Source: BCD1 sp965230565 (GTDB lineage Bacteria; Bacteroidota; Bacteroidia; Chitinophagales; Saprospiraceae). Taken from it: a stretch of 64,000 nt of DNA. The notes below the pieces were generated by a model. That model saw only the letters and a program-made list of their open reading frames with translations. It searched no databases and was not told the DNA's origin. Position 1 is the stretch's first letter. Each line of letters opens with the position of its first letter. A program made the translations under genes and the position numbers. This document shows positions 27,825 through 36,446 of this stretch, in pieces. The DNA lies in the NCBI GenBank assembly GCA_965230565.1, contig CBDDLH010000016.1, forward strand, positions 1,240,001 through 1,304,000. The letters run 5' to 3'.

Positions 27825-28421
27825 ATGGAAAAATTCACCAAAATAACTTCTTCTGCAGTTCCACTGCCCATTGAAGATATCGATACGGATCAGATCATCC
27901 CGGCCAGGTTTTTAAAGGCTACAACGAGGGAAGGATTTGGAGACAACCTTTTCATCGACTGGCGTCAGCACGGTGATGGTTCTCCCAAACAGGACTTTGT
28001 TTTAAACAACCCGGTTTATACGGGGGAAATTCTGGTTGCCGGCAAGAATTTCGGCTGTGGTTCCAGTCGGGAACATGCGGCCTGGGCAATATATGACTAT
28101 GGCTTTCGCGTGGTAGTATCCAGCTTTTTTGCTGACATATTCAAAGGAAACGCCCTGAACAATGGTCTTCTGCCCGTTCAGGTCAGTGAAGATTTCCTGG
28201 ATAAGATATTTAAAGCGATTGAACAAGATCCTGACACTACTTTTGAGGTAGACTTGGTCAATCAGCAATTTACTATTAATGCAACCGGTGATCAAACTTC
28301 TTTCGAAATTTCAGCCTATAAAAAGGACTGCCTAATCAACGGTTTTGATGATATTGACTATTTATTGAGTTTAAGGGAAGAGGTTGAAGATTTTGAACTA
28401 AAAAGATCAAATCTGGGTTAA
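27825..28421 (+). CDS. leuD: 3-isopropylmalate dehydratase, small subunit
   Basis: 198 residues, close to the 201 of E. coli LeuD; the swivel domain of the LeuCD isomerase. Visible motifs are DIDTDQIIPARFLK, GKNFGCGSSREHAAWA (substrate-binding loop) and FKGNALNNGLLPV. Co-transcribed with leuC. The following gene is not a leucine gene but a GxxExxY protein, before leuB. Confidence 0.97.
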   Translation: MEKFTKITSSAVPLPIEDIDTDQIIPARFLKATTREGFGDNLFIDWRQHGDGSPKQDFVLNNPVYTGEILVAGKNFGCGSSREHAAWAIYDYGFRVVVSSFFADIFKGNALNNGLLPVQVSEDFLDKIFKAIEQDPDTTFEVDLVNQQFTINATGDQTSFEISAYKKDCLINGFDDIDYLLSLREEVEDFELKRSNLG

Positions 28422-28449
28422 AAGGGTTACTTAAAAACCTTTAAACCAG

Positions 28450-28833
28450 ATGAAAATGAGTGAAAATGAAATCTCCTATCAAATCAGAGGAGCAATATTT
28501 GAAGTATACAATAATTTAGGCCCCGGCTTACTGGAGTCTATTTATGAAGCAGCCTTAAAAAAAGAGCTTGAGAAAAAAGGGTTAAAAGTAGAAAGGCAAA
28601 AACCCATTCCTGTTTTTTACAAAGGTGATGACTTAGGAATGGGATTCCGACTAGTCCTCTTGGTTGAAGACAAAGTTATTGTAGAGTTGAAATCCGTCGA
28701 ATCCTTACATAAGGTATTTTTTAAAACGCTTTTAAGTTATTTAAGGGTTACTGATTTGAGATTAGGCCTCCTGATGAATTTTAATGTCGATAAAATTGAT
28801 CAAGGAATTCATCGGGTGGTTAACAATCTTTAA
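28450..28833 (+). CDS. GxxExxY protein
   Basis: 127 residues. The family motif is visible as G26-L-L-E29-S-I-Y32 in LGPGLLESIYEAAL, followed by a conserved basic stretch (KGLKVERQKPIPV) and DKVIVELKSVESL, whose Asp/Glu/Lys pattern resembles a PD-(D/E)xK nuclease core. Such proteins are common in Bacteroidota with no agreed function. It is inserted between leuD (28-base gap) and leuB (230-base gap, with repeat) on the same strand. The start may be the ATG at 28450 or 28456. A role in leucine synthesis is unlikely; it looks like an inserted single-gene element. Confidence 0.85.
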   Translation: MKMSENEISYQIRGAIFEVYNNLGPGLLESIYEAALKKELEKKGLKVERQKPIPVFYKGDDLGMGFRLVLLVEDKVIVELKSVESLHKVFFKTLLSYLRVTDLRLGLLMNFNVDKIDQGIHRVVNNL

Positions 28834-28931
28834 AGTTCAGTTCTAAATCCATTTAAATAATTGGACACATTTTTTGAATTAGAAAAGCGTTGATTGAAAA
28901 GAACTCACGGGTTATCCGTATCAGATAATAT

Positions 28932-29010
28932 TTGTCACGCAGATCCCGCTGATTTTCGCAGATATTTCATTCTAAATCTGCGTATATCTGCGTCATCCGC
29001 GTGAAACTTA
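28932..29010. repeat. Inverted repeat, CGCAGAT family, before leuB
   Basis: The left half TTGTCACGCAGATCCCGCTG continues to TTCGCAGAT; the right half ATCTGCGTATATCTGCGTCA runs on to CCGCGTGAA and is its imperfect reverse complement. The word CGCAGAT/ATCTGCG recurs about every 11-12 bases. Transcribed within the leu operon if leuB is read through. Confidence 0.6.
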
Positions 29011-29063
29011 TTCTTGTTGAATGGGGCACATAAAAACAAAATAAATCTTACGAAAAAGACAAC

Positions 29064-30116
29064 ATGAACAAAAAAATTGCAGTCCTGGCCGGCGACGGGA
29101 TCGGTCCGGAAGTAACAAAACAGGCGATTAAGGTACTTGATGCGGTTGGGGAAAAATTCGGACATCAATTTGAATATACCGCTGCCCCGGTAGGAGCAAC
29201 AGCCATTGACCAGACGGGTAATCCATTACCAAAAGAAACACTGGATATCTGCCTTGCTTCAGACGCCATTTTATTTGGCGCCATCGGTCATCCAAAGTAC
29301 GATAATGATCCAAACGCCAAAGTACGCCCGGAACAGGGCTTACTGGCTTTGAGGAAAGAATTGGGTTTGTTCGCTAATATTCGGCCAGTCAGTGCCTATG
29401 ACAATCTGTTGCACCTCTCCCCACTTCAAAAAGACAGAATTAAAGGCGTTGACATCCTGATTCTCAGAGAATTAACCGGTGGCATCTACTTTGGTGATAA
29501 AGGCCGTGAGAATAACGGAACAACCGCTTTTGACGTTTGTAAATATCACGAATTTGAAATTGAACGCATCACCAAACTGGCTTTTGAATACGCCCGTCAA
29601 AGAAGGAAAAAGGTAACGTTGGTTGACAAAGCCAACGTCCTGGAAACCTCAAGGTTGTGGCGTGACAAAGTAAGCAAAATGGCAGTGGATTATCCTGATA
29701 TTGAGTTGGACTTTATGTTTGTTGACAATGCCGCAATGCAACTGATCCAATATCCTTCTCATTTTGATGTAATGCTTACCAGCAATATGTTTGGAGACAT
29801 CCTGTCTGATGAAGCAAGTGTTATCGCCGGGTCCATGGGATTATTGCCGTCCGCTTCCATCGGAGTGCATACTTCCATGTTTGAACCTATCCATGGCTCG
29901 TATCCTCAGGCTGCAGGAAAAGATGTTGCCAACCCTATGGCCGCTATTTTATCTGCAGCAATGATGCTCGATGCACTTGACATGGCAGAAGAGGGAAATG
30001 TCATCCGGTCTGCGGTTAAAGATGTGCTGGAAGCAGGTATTGGCACTGAAGAATTAAAACCGGAAAAAGTTTGCGGTTGCGAAGAGATCGGTGATCTGAT
30101 TGCTGCCAAAATTTAA
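29064..30116 (+). CDS. leuB: 3-isopropylmalate dehydrogenase
   Basis: 350 residues; NAD-dependent oxidative decarboxylation of 3-isopropylmalate to 2-oxoisocaproate. Motifs are VLAGDGIGPEVTKQ at the N-terminus, LILRELTGGIYFG (substrate loop), LTSNMFGDILSDEASVIAGS (metal aspartates) and EPIHGSYPQAAGKDVANP. It is the last gene of the cluster; its stop codon overlaps by 3 bases (30113-30116 shared span) the end of the convergent membrane-protein gene, so no separate terminator fits between them. Confidence 0.97.
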   Translation: MNKKIAVLAGDGIGPEVTKQAIKVLDAVGEKFGHQFEYTAAPVGATAIDQTGNPLPKETLDICLASDAILFGAIGHPKYDNDPNAKVRPEQGLLALRKELGLFANIRPVSAYDNLLHLSPLQKDRIKGVDILILRELTGGIYFGDKGRENNGTTAFDVCKYHEFEIERITKLAFEYARQRRKKVTLVDKANVLETSRLWRDKVSKMAVDYPDIELDFMFVDNAAMQLIQYPSHFDVMLTSNMFGDILSDEASVIAGSMGLLPSASIGVHTSMFEPIHGSYPQAAGKDVANPMAAILSAAMMLDALDMAEEGNVIRSAVKDVLEAGIGTEELKPEKVCGCEEIGDLIAAKI

Positions 30117-30949
30117 ACCTCATCGGGACCGGGAGGCTCTTGCTCAAAATCGTCTCCCGGTTCCGCTTCCGCTTCAGGTTCAAAAACCGGCTTCCTGATA
30201 TCAAACATAACCAGCGTTGCCGCTACCCCGCCCAAAACCGGAGCTATTATGGATCCTGCAATAGGAATCAACAAAAGAATATAAGCCACACTCCCAATCC
30301 CTATCGCTACACCAGGACGCTTTCGCGTATCTCTTTCACTCTCCCGGATTCCCAATCCTGATAATTCGTTATAATTATCGATAAAGGCAAAGCCCAAAAA
30401 ATACATCTGGACTAATAAGACCAGGAATACTTTCAGGAATTCTGCATTCCAAATGCCCAATACAATGCTAATGCCTATTCCTATTATGGTTTCCATTACA
30501 AAACTGAAAATGACCACCTTGATCATCCTGACCTCTGCAACTAAAAAAGCCTTTAATGTTACATCAAAAACTTTCCCAGTCTTTACCTCCAGGGTTCTTC
30601 GAACAAAATGGAAAATGATGATCTCCAGGAAAATGAGCACTATGTATTTCATCCCGCCAAGAAAGAGTAAATGGTAACTTTCTTTCGCAACATCCCTGAC
30701 CATACTCATGGTATTGACTAAGCCCATCTCACCAATACCGCTAGAACTGACCATGTTCTGAACAATGTCAAGAATCTTTAACCCAAGTACCAAACCAATG
30801 AGAATAAAAATAACGAGAATTGCCTTGTAGCGGGTCATGCCTTCCCACAAGCGATTTTCTTTAATAAACTCATAAGATTTTCTGTAAGCTTTGAGGGTAT
30901 TAAGAAAATCATTGATGAAAGCAGGAAGATGCCTTTGTTCTCGACTCAT
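30113..30949 (-). CDS. EI24/CysZ-like membrane protein
   Basis: 278 residues with about five to six hydrophobic segments (roughly 44-62, 98-115, 142-165, 168-190, 220-245). The segment FAFIDNYNELSGLGIRESER followed by a membrane helix pair recalls the EI24 family (etoposide-induced 2.4 / CysZ). The C-terminal 30 residues are acidic and proline-rich (EPEAEAEPGDDFEQEPPGPD). The family call is moderate and transport of sulfate, the CysZ role, is not supported by neighbours. Monocistronic, convergent with leuB. Confidence 0.6.
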   Translation of the reverse strand: MSREQRHLPAFINDFLNTLKAYRKSYEFIKENRLWEGMTRYKAILVIFILIGLVLGLKILDIVQNMVSSSGIGEMGLVNTMSMVRDVAKESYHLLFLGGMKYIVLIFLEIIIFHFVRRTLEVKTGKVFDVTLKAFLVAEVRMIKVVIFSFVMETIIGIGISIVLGIWNAEFLKVFLVLLVQMYFLGFAFIDNYNELSGLGIRESERDTRKRPGVAIGIGSVAYILLLIPIAGSIIAPVLGGVAATLVMFDIRKPVFEPEAEAEPGDDFEQEPPGPDEV

Positions 30950-31074
30950 GGTAAAAGATTTATTCTCCGAATTTAAGATTTTTCAGGATAGTAAAAAAGA
31001 AAAGCCTGCTGGCATGCAAACGATATTTCTTCCGGTAAATTAATTAGATTTGTCTTTAGATGAAATAATGTTCA

Positions 31075-32307
31075 ATGAAACAAAAAGAATTCAGGATCAG
31101 CAGGACTTTTGTAATCCTTACCAAGGCAATACTTTTTTTAGCCGCCATAGTATTTCGAGTTAAAGCTAAATTGAGTCCGGAGGTAAAAAACCTTAAGGGC
31201 CCCTATCTGTTACTCGCTAATCATATTGGTACTTATGATCCTTTTATCGTGGGACATTACCTCCATCAAGTCCCAAATTATATTTCATCGGATGCTATCC
31301 AAAAGGATAAGTTTCTTTCATTTATGGTTAACAAATTTGGAGTGATCCCTATTCGAAAAAATGCGAGAGATACCAAGGTTATTCGGAATATGCTGACCGT
31401 TGTTGAAAGAGGAGGTGCTATCGGACTTTTCCCGGAAGGTACCAGAAGCTGGACAGGAACTACACTTTATATTGAACCCAATGTAGCCAAACTGGCAAAA
31501 TTGCTGAAAATACCGGTTGTAACAGCAGTCATGAAAGGAATGCACCTGACCGATCCAAGATGGGCATTCAGATTACGAAGAGCTGCCATCGAAATTGAAT
31601 ACAATCTTTGTTTTACAGGGGAAGAACTGCAAAAAGCAACGGTAGAAGAAATTACCGAAAAGGTCCGTCAAGATCTTTATCATGATGAGGTAGACTTTCA
31701 ACGGAAACGTATGTATAAGGTCAGGTCAAACCATAGGGCTGAATACATTAGTTTCGCACTCTTCCTTTGCCCTGCCTGTAAAAGTATTGGACAAATAGAC
31801 ACTAAAGAGAACGATTTTGAGTGCACCAACTGTGGACAAAAACATCATGTTAACCAATTTGGTTTTTTCGAAAAAATAAAGGGAGAAGAACCAACTTTTG
31901 ACAATATAAGAGACTGGTTTGATTGGCAGAGAGAAAGTTTTGAGAAATTTGTTATAAACCATTATAAGCGAAAAACTTATGCCCCGCTGTTTTCTGACAA
32001 GGAAATGGAAATCATTGAAGTTGTGGACAATACCATGAAAGCCATGGGAACAGGGACAGTCTTTTTTTACATCAACAGGCTGGTGATCCATTTTGACGAT
32101 GGACGAAAAATGGAAATGCCCCTTGAACATATACAGACACTCAACCCTCAATTCAAGGAAAGAATTGAAATAAACTACAAAGGACAAAACTACCGGATCA
32201 CCTCCAAAACGCCAGGAGTTTCCGGGCTGAAATGGGAGTTTGCAGCTAATGCTATCTGGCAACTAACCGGCCAGGAATATAAACAGTCCTCCTACCTGAT
32301 GAAATAA
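31075..32307 (+). CDS. PlsC-type lysophospholipid acyltransferase with C-terminal zinc ribbon
   Basis: 410 residues. Residues 20-210 are a 1-acylglycerol-3-phosphate acyltransferase domain with N49-H50-x4-D55 (NHIGTYD), a VIPIRKN block and FPEGTRS (119-125). A single hydrophobic stretch near 12-27 could anchor it. After it comes an unusual C-terminal half: four cysteines, C232-x2-C235 and C250-x2-C253 (CPAC, CTNC), forming a likely zinc ribbon, then a region with YINRLVIHFDDGRKMEMPLE near the end. Most PlsC proteins end at about 240 residues. What the extension does is not known. Confidence 0.87.
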   Translation: MKQKEFRISRTFVILTKAILFLAAIVFRVKAKLSPEVKNLKGPYLLLANHIGTYDPFIVGHYLHQVPNYISSDAIQKDKFLSFMVNKFGVIPIRKNARDTKVIRNMLTVVERGGAIGLFPEGTRSWTGTTLYIEPNVAKLAKLLKIPVVTAVMKGMHLTDPRWAFRLRRAAIEIEYNLCFTGEELQKATVEEITEKVRQDLYHDEVDFQRKRMYKVRSNHRAEYISFALFLCPACKSIGQIDTKENDFECTNCGQKHHVNQFGFFEKIKGEEPTFDNIRDWFDWQRESFEKFVINHYKRKTYAPLFSDKEMEIIEVVDNTMKAMGTGTVFFYINRLVIHFDDGRKMEMPLEHIQTLNPQFKERIEINYKGQNYRITSKTPGVSGLKWEFAANAIWQLTGQEYKQSSYLMK

Positions 32308-32430
32308 TTTTTTCTAATTGGGAACTAAAATAAACTTCTTGTCGTTCTATTCGTCAAAGCATACCATTATGCGTGTCCTGAAAATACATATCGCTTAACT
32401 GACCGGACCATTCATTTCACTCCGGTACCC

Positions 32431-32456
32431 TGACAGACCTGCCGGGTTTGTCTGAC
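32431..32456. repeat. Short quasi-palindrome before rtcB
   Basis: TGACAGACCTGCCGGGTTTG followed by TCTGAC, with CAGAC and GTCTG arms around a GC core. It lies in the 212-base gap between the acyltransferase and rtcB. Similar GACCTGCCGGGT words occur as repeats in other genomes of the phylum as I remember them. The rest of the gap shows nothing recognisable. Confidence 0.3.
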
Positions 32457-32519
32457 TTTTTTCAATTTTATCAATTAGCATTTTATCAACAAACCTCATT
32501 GGTTCTGTTGAAAATCAAT

Positions 32520-33932
32520 ATGTATATGGACAATTCAAAAATAAAAGGCAAAGACCTTAATAATTTGAATTATGACTCTGACAAGGCAAAAAGTCTTGCC
32601 ATTGGCATAATGAAAAAGCACTTTAAACATTCCGGGAAAGCTGAAAAACTGGAAATTTTAAAGGATGTAAAAGCAAACCCCAATGATTATTTGAATCACA
32701 AATTTTTGTCACAACTGGCGAAGGAATTCACGGTTATTCCTGAAGAACCAACAGGCAAAAATTTCGAATTGAAGCCGATGCCGGAAGATTACCACATCTT
32801 CGGTAAACAGTTTATTACGGATGATGCCGTCAGACAGATGGAAACAGCATTACGCTTACCAATTGCCGCAAAAGGTGCTTTGATGCCCGATGCACATTCC
32901 GGTTACGGATTGCCAATTGGCGGTGTTTTGGCTACTGAAAATGCCGTTATTCCATATGGGGTCGGCTTGGATATTGGTTGTCGGATGTCACTGACCATCT
33001 ATGATATTCCTGCCGGCTTTTTGGATCGCCAGCAATTCAAGGTCAAAACTGCATTGCAGGAACAGACACACTTTGGAATTGGCACCAAACAGAAAACCCA
33101 TGAGGAGCATGAGGTACTGGATCGTAAGGAGTTTTATGAGATAGACATACTCAGAAAATTACATGGAAAGGCCAAGTCACAGATCGGCACTTCAGGTTCC
33201 GGAAACCATTTTGTGGAAGTGGGGATCGTGCAATTAACCGATGGAAACTTAACAGGTGTTCCAGCTGGCGAATACATTGGTATTTTGGCTCATTCAGGCT
33301 CCAGAGGATTCGGAGCAGGGGTTGCCAAACATTATACCGGAATTGCTTTGGAAAAATGCTGGCTTCCACAGGGAGCAAAACATCTGGCATGGTTGGACCT
33401 GAATACACAGGAAGGACAAGAATACTGGATAGCCATGAATCTTGCCGGCGACTATGCCAAAGCTTGTCATGATGTTATCCACAGGAAAATGGGCAAGGCC
33501 CTTGGAATCAAACCACTTGTGAAAATCGAAAACCACCACAATTTTGCCTGGAAGGAGATCCAGTCTGATGGCAGAGAACTAATTGTTCATCGGAAAGGAG
33601 CTACTCCGGCACAGGAAGGAGTATTGGGCATCATTCCGGCCAACATGTGTGATCCGGGATACATCGTTTCCGGCAAAGGAAATGATCTAGCCCTGGATTC
33701 TGCTTCCCATGGAGCGGGAAGGAAGATGAGCCGAAAAAGTGTCAAAGCTTCCTACACGGTAAGTGAACTTAAAAAGACCTTACGGCAAAAAGGCATTACC
33801 CTTTTGGGAGGTGCGTTGGATGAATCCCCTATGGCCTACAAAAACATGGAAGACGTGATGAACAGCCAGAAAAGCAATGTAAACATCGAAGGGAAATTTT
33901 TCCCAAAAATAGTACGTATGGACAGAGGGTAG
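32520..33932 (+). CDS. rtcB: RtcB-family RNA ligase
   Basis: 470 residues from the ATG at 32520 (a second ATG is at 32526). RtcB joins RNA 2',3'-cyclic phosphate ends to 5'-OH ends with GTP and Mn2+. Landmarks are MPDAHSGYGLPIGGVLA (about 122-138), GLDIGCRMS with the metal Cys (154), GTSGSGNHFVEVG, HRKGATPAQEG (about 357-367) and SHGAGRKMSR, which matches the position of the guanylated histidine. The DIGCRM form and the immediate prfH neighbour suggest the RtcB2-type that acts with PrfH. prfH starts 77 bases after the stop. Confidence 0.93.
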   Translation: MYMDNSKIKGKDLNNLNYDSDKAKSLAIGIMKKHFKHSGKAEKLEILKDVKANPNDYLNHKFLSQLAKEFTVIPEEPTGKNFELKPMPEDYHIFGKQFITDDAVRQMETALRLPIAAKGALMPDAHSGYGLPIGGVLATENAVIPYGVGLDIGCRMSLTIYDIPAGFLDRQQFKVKTALQEQTHFGIGTKQKTHEEHEVLDRKEFYEIDILRKLHGKAKSQIGTSGSGNHFVEVGIVQLTDGNLTGVPAGEYIGILAHSGSRGFGAGVAKHYTGIALEKCWLPQGAKHLAWLDLNTQEGQEYWIAMNLAGDYAKACHDVIHRKMGKALGIKPLVKIENHHNFAWKEIQSDGRELIVHRKGATPAQEGVLGIIPANMCDPGYIVSGKGNDLALDSASHGAGRKMSRKSVKASYTVSELKKTLRQKGITLLGGALDESPMAYKNMEDVMNSQKSNVNIEGKFFPKIVRMDRG

Positions 33933-33975
33933 ACAATTAATTATGCTGAGTGCATGGTACAGAGTGTAGAATTGA

Positions 33976-34000
33976 GAACTCGCAACACGTAACTCGAAAC
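33976..34000. repeat. Repeat of CGCAACACGTAACTCG type between rtcB and prfH
   Basis: GAACTCGCAACACGTAACTC ending GAAAC, whose reverse complement strings together the words GTTACGTGTTGCGAG. A related run occurs in the ftsQ-ftsA gap (51851-51895), where AGTTACGCGGTGCGAGTTTC is seen. It lies just 9 bases before the prfH start. Confidence 0.4.
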
Positions 34001-34009
34001 ATTATTATT

Positions 34010-34702
34010 ATGGAAAAAATAATTCAAATATCAGCAGGGAAAGGTCCGGCGGAATGCCAGGCGGTAGTGGCTAAAGTGCTTAAGATTTTTGTTTCAGAAG
34101 CAAGAGACCAGGGCTTGGTTTGCAGTGTATTGGATCGTGAACCGGGTACTAAAAATGGTACGCTGAAATCTGCTCTTGTACAAATTGAAGGAAGCAAGTC
34201 AGACAGTTTTATAAAAAACTGGCGAGGTACCATTCAATGGATCGGCCAAAGCGAATTCAGAAAGCAACACCGTCGTAAAAACTGGTTCATTGGCATTTTC
34301 GAACTGGATCTTTCCCAATCTACTTTTGCTATTTTGGACAAGGATCTAAAATATGAAGCTATTCGCTCTGGTGGACCGGGAGGGCAGCATGTCAACAAAG
34401 TAAGCACAGCAGTCAGGGTGAGTCATTTACCTACTGGTATTACCGTTCTTGCATCTGACAGCCGTTCTCAGGTCCATAACAAAAAAATGGCCAAAATGAG
34501 GGTGATCAACCTTTTAAAAGCCAGACAAATGATGGAAAAAACGAAGGCGGCCAAAAAGCAATGGCAAAACCACCAGGTTCTGGAAAGAGGTAACCCGGTC
34601 CGGACATTTCGGGGAAGTGATTTTAAATCGGATTTTGTTTCTAAAAGTTATAAAGCAAAACGATTGAAAGCAAAGCAAGATTTAAAAAATTCCAATTGGT
34701 AG
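34010..34702 (+). CDS. prfH: Peptide chain release factor H homolog
   Basis: 230 residues from the ATG at 34010. It carries the class I release-factor peptidyl-hydrolysis motif GGPGGQHVNK (GGQ at 124-126) and the following SHLPTGITVLASDSRSQVHNK, but lacks the long N-terminal domain of PrfA/PrfB, so it has no canonical stop-codon recognition block. A short RF with GGQ next to rtcB is the hallmark of PrfH, proposed to release peptides from ribosomes with a cut decoding centre so that RtcB can rejoin the rRNA. E. coli K-12 keeps only a truncated prfH; this one appears intact. Confidence 0.93.
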   Translation: MEKIIQISAGKGPAECQAVVAKVLKIFVSEARDQGLVCSVLDREPGTKNGTLKSALVQIEGSKSDSFIKNWRGTIQWIGQSEFRKQHRRKNWFIGIFELDLSQSTFAILDKDLKYEAIRSGGPGGQHVNKVSTAVRVSHLPTGITVLASDSRSQVHNKKMAKMRVINLLKARQMMEKTKAAKKQWQNHQVLERGNPVRTFRGSDFKSDFVSKSYKAKRLKAKQDLKNSNW

Positions 34703-34801
34703 GCAGAAAAGCTTGATTAATCGAAGGGGCATGGATTTGGTATAATTATTTCAGGAAACAACACTGAATAAAGTACCTTTATTGGAATAAATACCAAAAC
34801 C

Positions 34802-36442
34802 ATGCGCCACCGTAAAAGAGCCCGAAAAGCCTATCGACTTACACTTGGAATTCTCTTCAGATACTTATGGCTTTTCATCAGGAGTAAAATCTTTGGCCAG
34901 AAATACTGGGACAAGAGAGTTGACAAACTTCATGATTACGCCGCTGCCAGATTAAAAAACGGGCTACTTGAACTCAACGGTCTTTTCATCAAAGTAGGAC
35001 AATTAATTTCTATCCTTTCCAACATACTTCCGGAAGCATTCAGAGAACCCCTTGAATCTTTACAGGATCAACTTCCTCCTAGAAGTTTTGAAGAAATCAC
35101 CCAAACCATTTCTCAGGAATTTAGCAAACCCGCATTGGAAGTTTTTAAATCCATCGACCCTACCCCACTGGCCAGTGCCTCCATTGGGCAGACCCACCGC
35201 GCAGAACTGATGGACGGGACTCAGGTAGTTGTAAAAGTCCAGCACAAGGATATTGATAAAATCGCCCAAACGGACCTGAACGTCATTAAAAACCTGGTAC
35301 GATTGATCATGCGGTTTTTCTCCATGGGGGGAATGGATTACATGTACACCCAAATCAGGCAGATGATCGAGGAAGAGCTGGATTTTGAGAAGGAAGCACA
35401 ATCCATGTTACTCATTAGCGAAAGTCTGAAAGATGAAGAACGGATACATGTTCCGAAGGTTTTTGAACAATACAGTACTAAGAAAGTCATCACAAGTACG
35501 TTTGTGGACGGGGTGAAAATTTCTGATATTCATCAATTGGATGAATGGGGAATTGACAAAACAGAACTGGCCCAAAGGTTTGTAGGCCTGTACTGCAAAA
35601 TGGTATTTGAAACGGACGTATTTCACGCAGACCCTCATCCCGGAAACATCTTCGTCACCAGTGATGGGGACATCTACCTGCTGGATTTTGGCGCTGTCAC
35701 AAGATTGAGCCCGGAAATGAAAACAGGGCTTCCGGAAATGATCGTTGCCTTTTCAAAAAATGATGTGGAAGGCATCGTCAAGGCCATGAAAAAAATGGGC
35801 TTTGTCGGTTCCGGTAAGGATGCGGAAAAACTGGCCGAAAATCTGATAGAAATAGGCCAGGACTTTCTTCAAAATGAAGTTCAAATAGAAAGCCTGAACC
35901 TCGAGGGTATTAAAATTGATCCTCACAGTCATATCATAAGTAAACTTTTGAGTGCCGTCAATTTCAGAGAAATTTCAAAAACATTTCAGGTTCCCAAAGA
36001 CTGGATTTTGCTGCAAAGGGTGATGTTACTCGTACTTGGAATAAGCAATCAACTGGATCCGCAAATGAACCCGGTAGACGTAATTCAGCCTTATTTCAAA
36101 AGGATAGTTATCGGTGAACAGGGAGGAATTACGGGAATCCTAATGGACGCTATAAAAAGCCAGGCGACTACCCTACTGTCCTTACCCAATGAAATGAAAA
36201 AAACTTTCAGGAAGGTCAACAAGGAAGGTATTGAAGTGAATTTCGAATCCTTTGAAAAGAGTAACAAACTAATATCCAGCGCATTACAGCAGTTGGTTTT
36301 TGTTATTTTGACGATTGCATCCCTGTATTTCAGCACGCATTTTTATTCGGAAGGAGAAATACTTCCTTTCAAGGTTTCCAGGGTTGCGGCCATTGTGTTT
36401 TTTGTGTTATTTTTGAGACATTATCTGTGGCGGAAAACGTAA
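34802..36442 (+). CDS. ABC1/UbiB-type atypical kinase
   Basis: 546 residues, the usual length for UbiB/AarF. Motifs are LNGLFIKVGQ (the KxGQ motif of the family), ASASIGQTH (Ala-rich nucleotide loop), VVVKVQHKD, FHADPHPGNIF and YLLDFGAVTRL (metal-binding Asp). Two C-terminal hydrophobic segments (about 498-515 and 525-541) probably anchor it in the membrane. Family members support ubiquinone or menaquinone synthesis or lipid handling; which applies here is open. A TACCTTTA box about 28 bases upstream resembles the -7 consensus. Confidence 0.9.
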   Translation: MRHRKRARKAYRLTLGILFRYLWLFIRSKIFGQKYWDKRVDKLHDYAAARLKNGLLELNGLFIKVGQLISILSNILPEAFREPLESLQDQLPPRSFEEITQTISQEFSKPALEVFKSIDPTPLASASIGQTHRAELMDGTQVVVKVQHKDIDKIAQTDLNVIKNLVRLIMRFFSMGGMDYMYTQIRQMIEEELDFEKEAQSMLLISESLKDEERIHVPKVFEQYSTKKVITSTFVDGVKISDIHQLDEWGIDKTELAQRFVGLYCKMVFETDVFHADPHPGNIFVTSDGDIYLLDFGAVTRLSPEMKTGLPEMIVAFSKNDVEGIVKAMKKMGFVGSGKDAEKLAENLIEIGQDFLQNEVQIESLNLEGIKIDPHSHIISKLLSAVNFREISKTFQVPKDWILLQRVMLLVLGISNQLDPQMNPVDVIQPYFKRIVIGEQGGITGILMDAIKSQATTLLSLPNEMKKTFRKVNKEGIEVNFESFEKSNKLISSALQQLVFVILTIASLYFSTHFYSEGEILPFKVSRVAAIVFFVLFLRHYLWRKT

Positions 36443-36446
36443 TTAA

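Noticed and set aside
28932..29010. Possible CRISPR-like array
   Set aside because: The repeated words are only 7-8 bases with no constant repeat or unique spacers, and no cas genes are present.
32448..32519. TTG start adding 24 codons to RtcB
   Set aside because: The added residues are not RtcB-like, and two ATG codons at 32520 and 32526 fit the family N-terminus better.
34738..34790. Full Bacteroidota promoter (TTTG plus TAnnTTTG) before the UbiB-like kinase
   Set aside because: The -7 box is one base off (TACCTTTA) and no TTTG lies at the right distance; left as a remark only.
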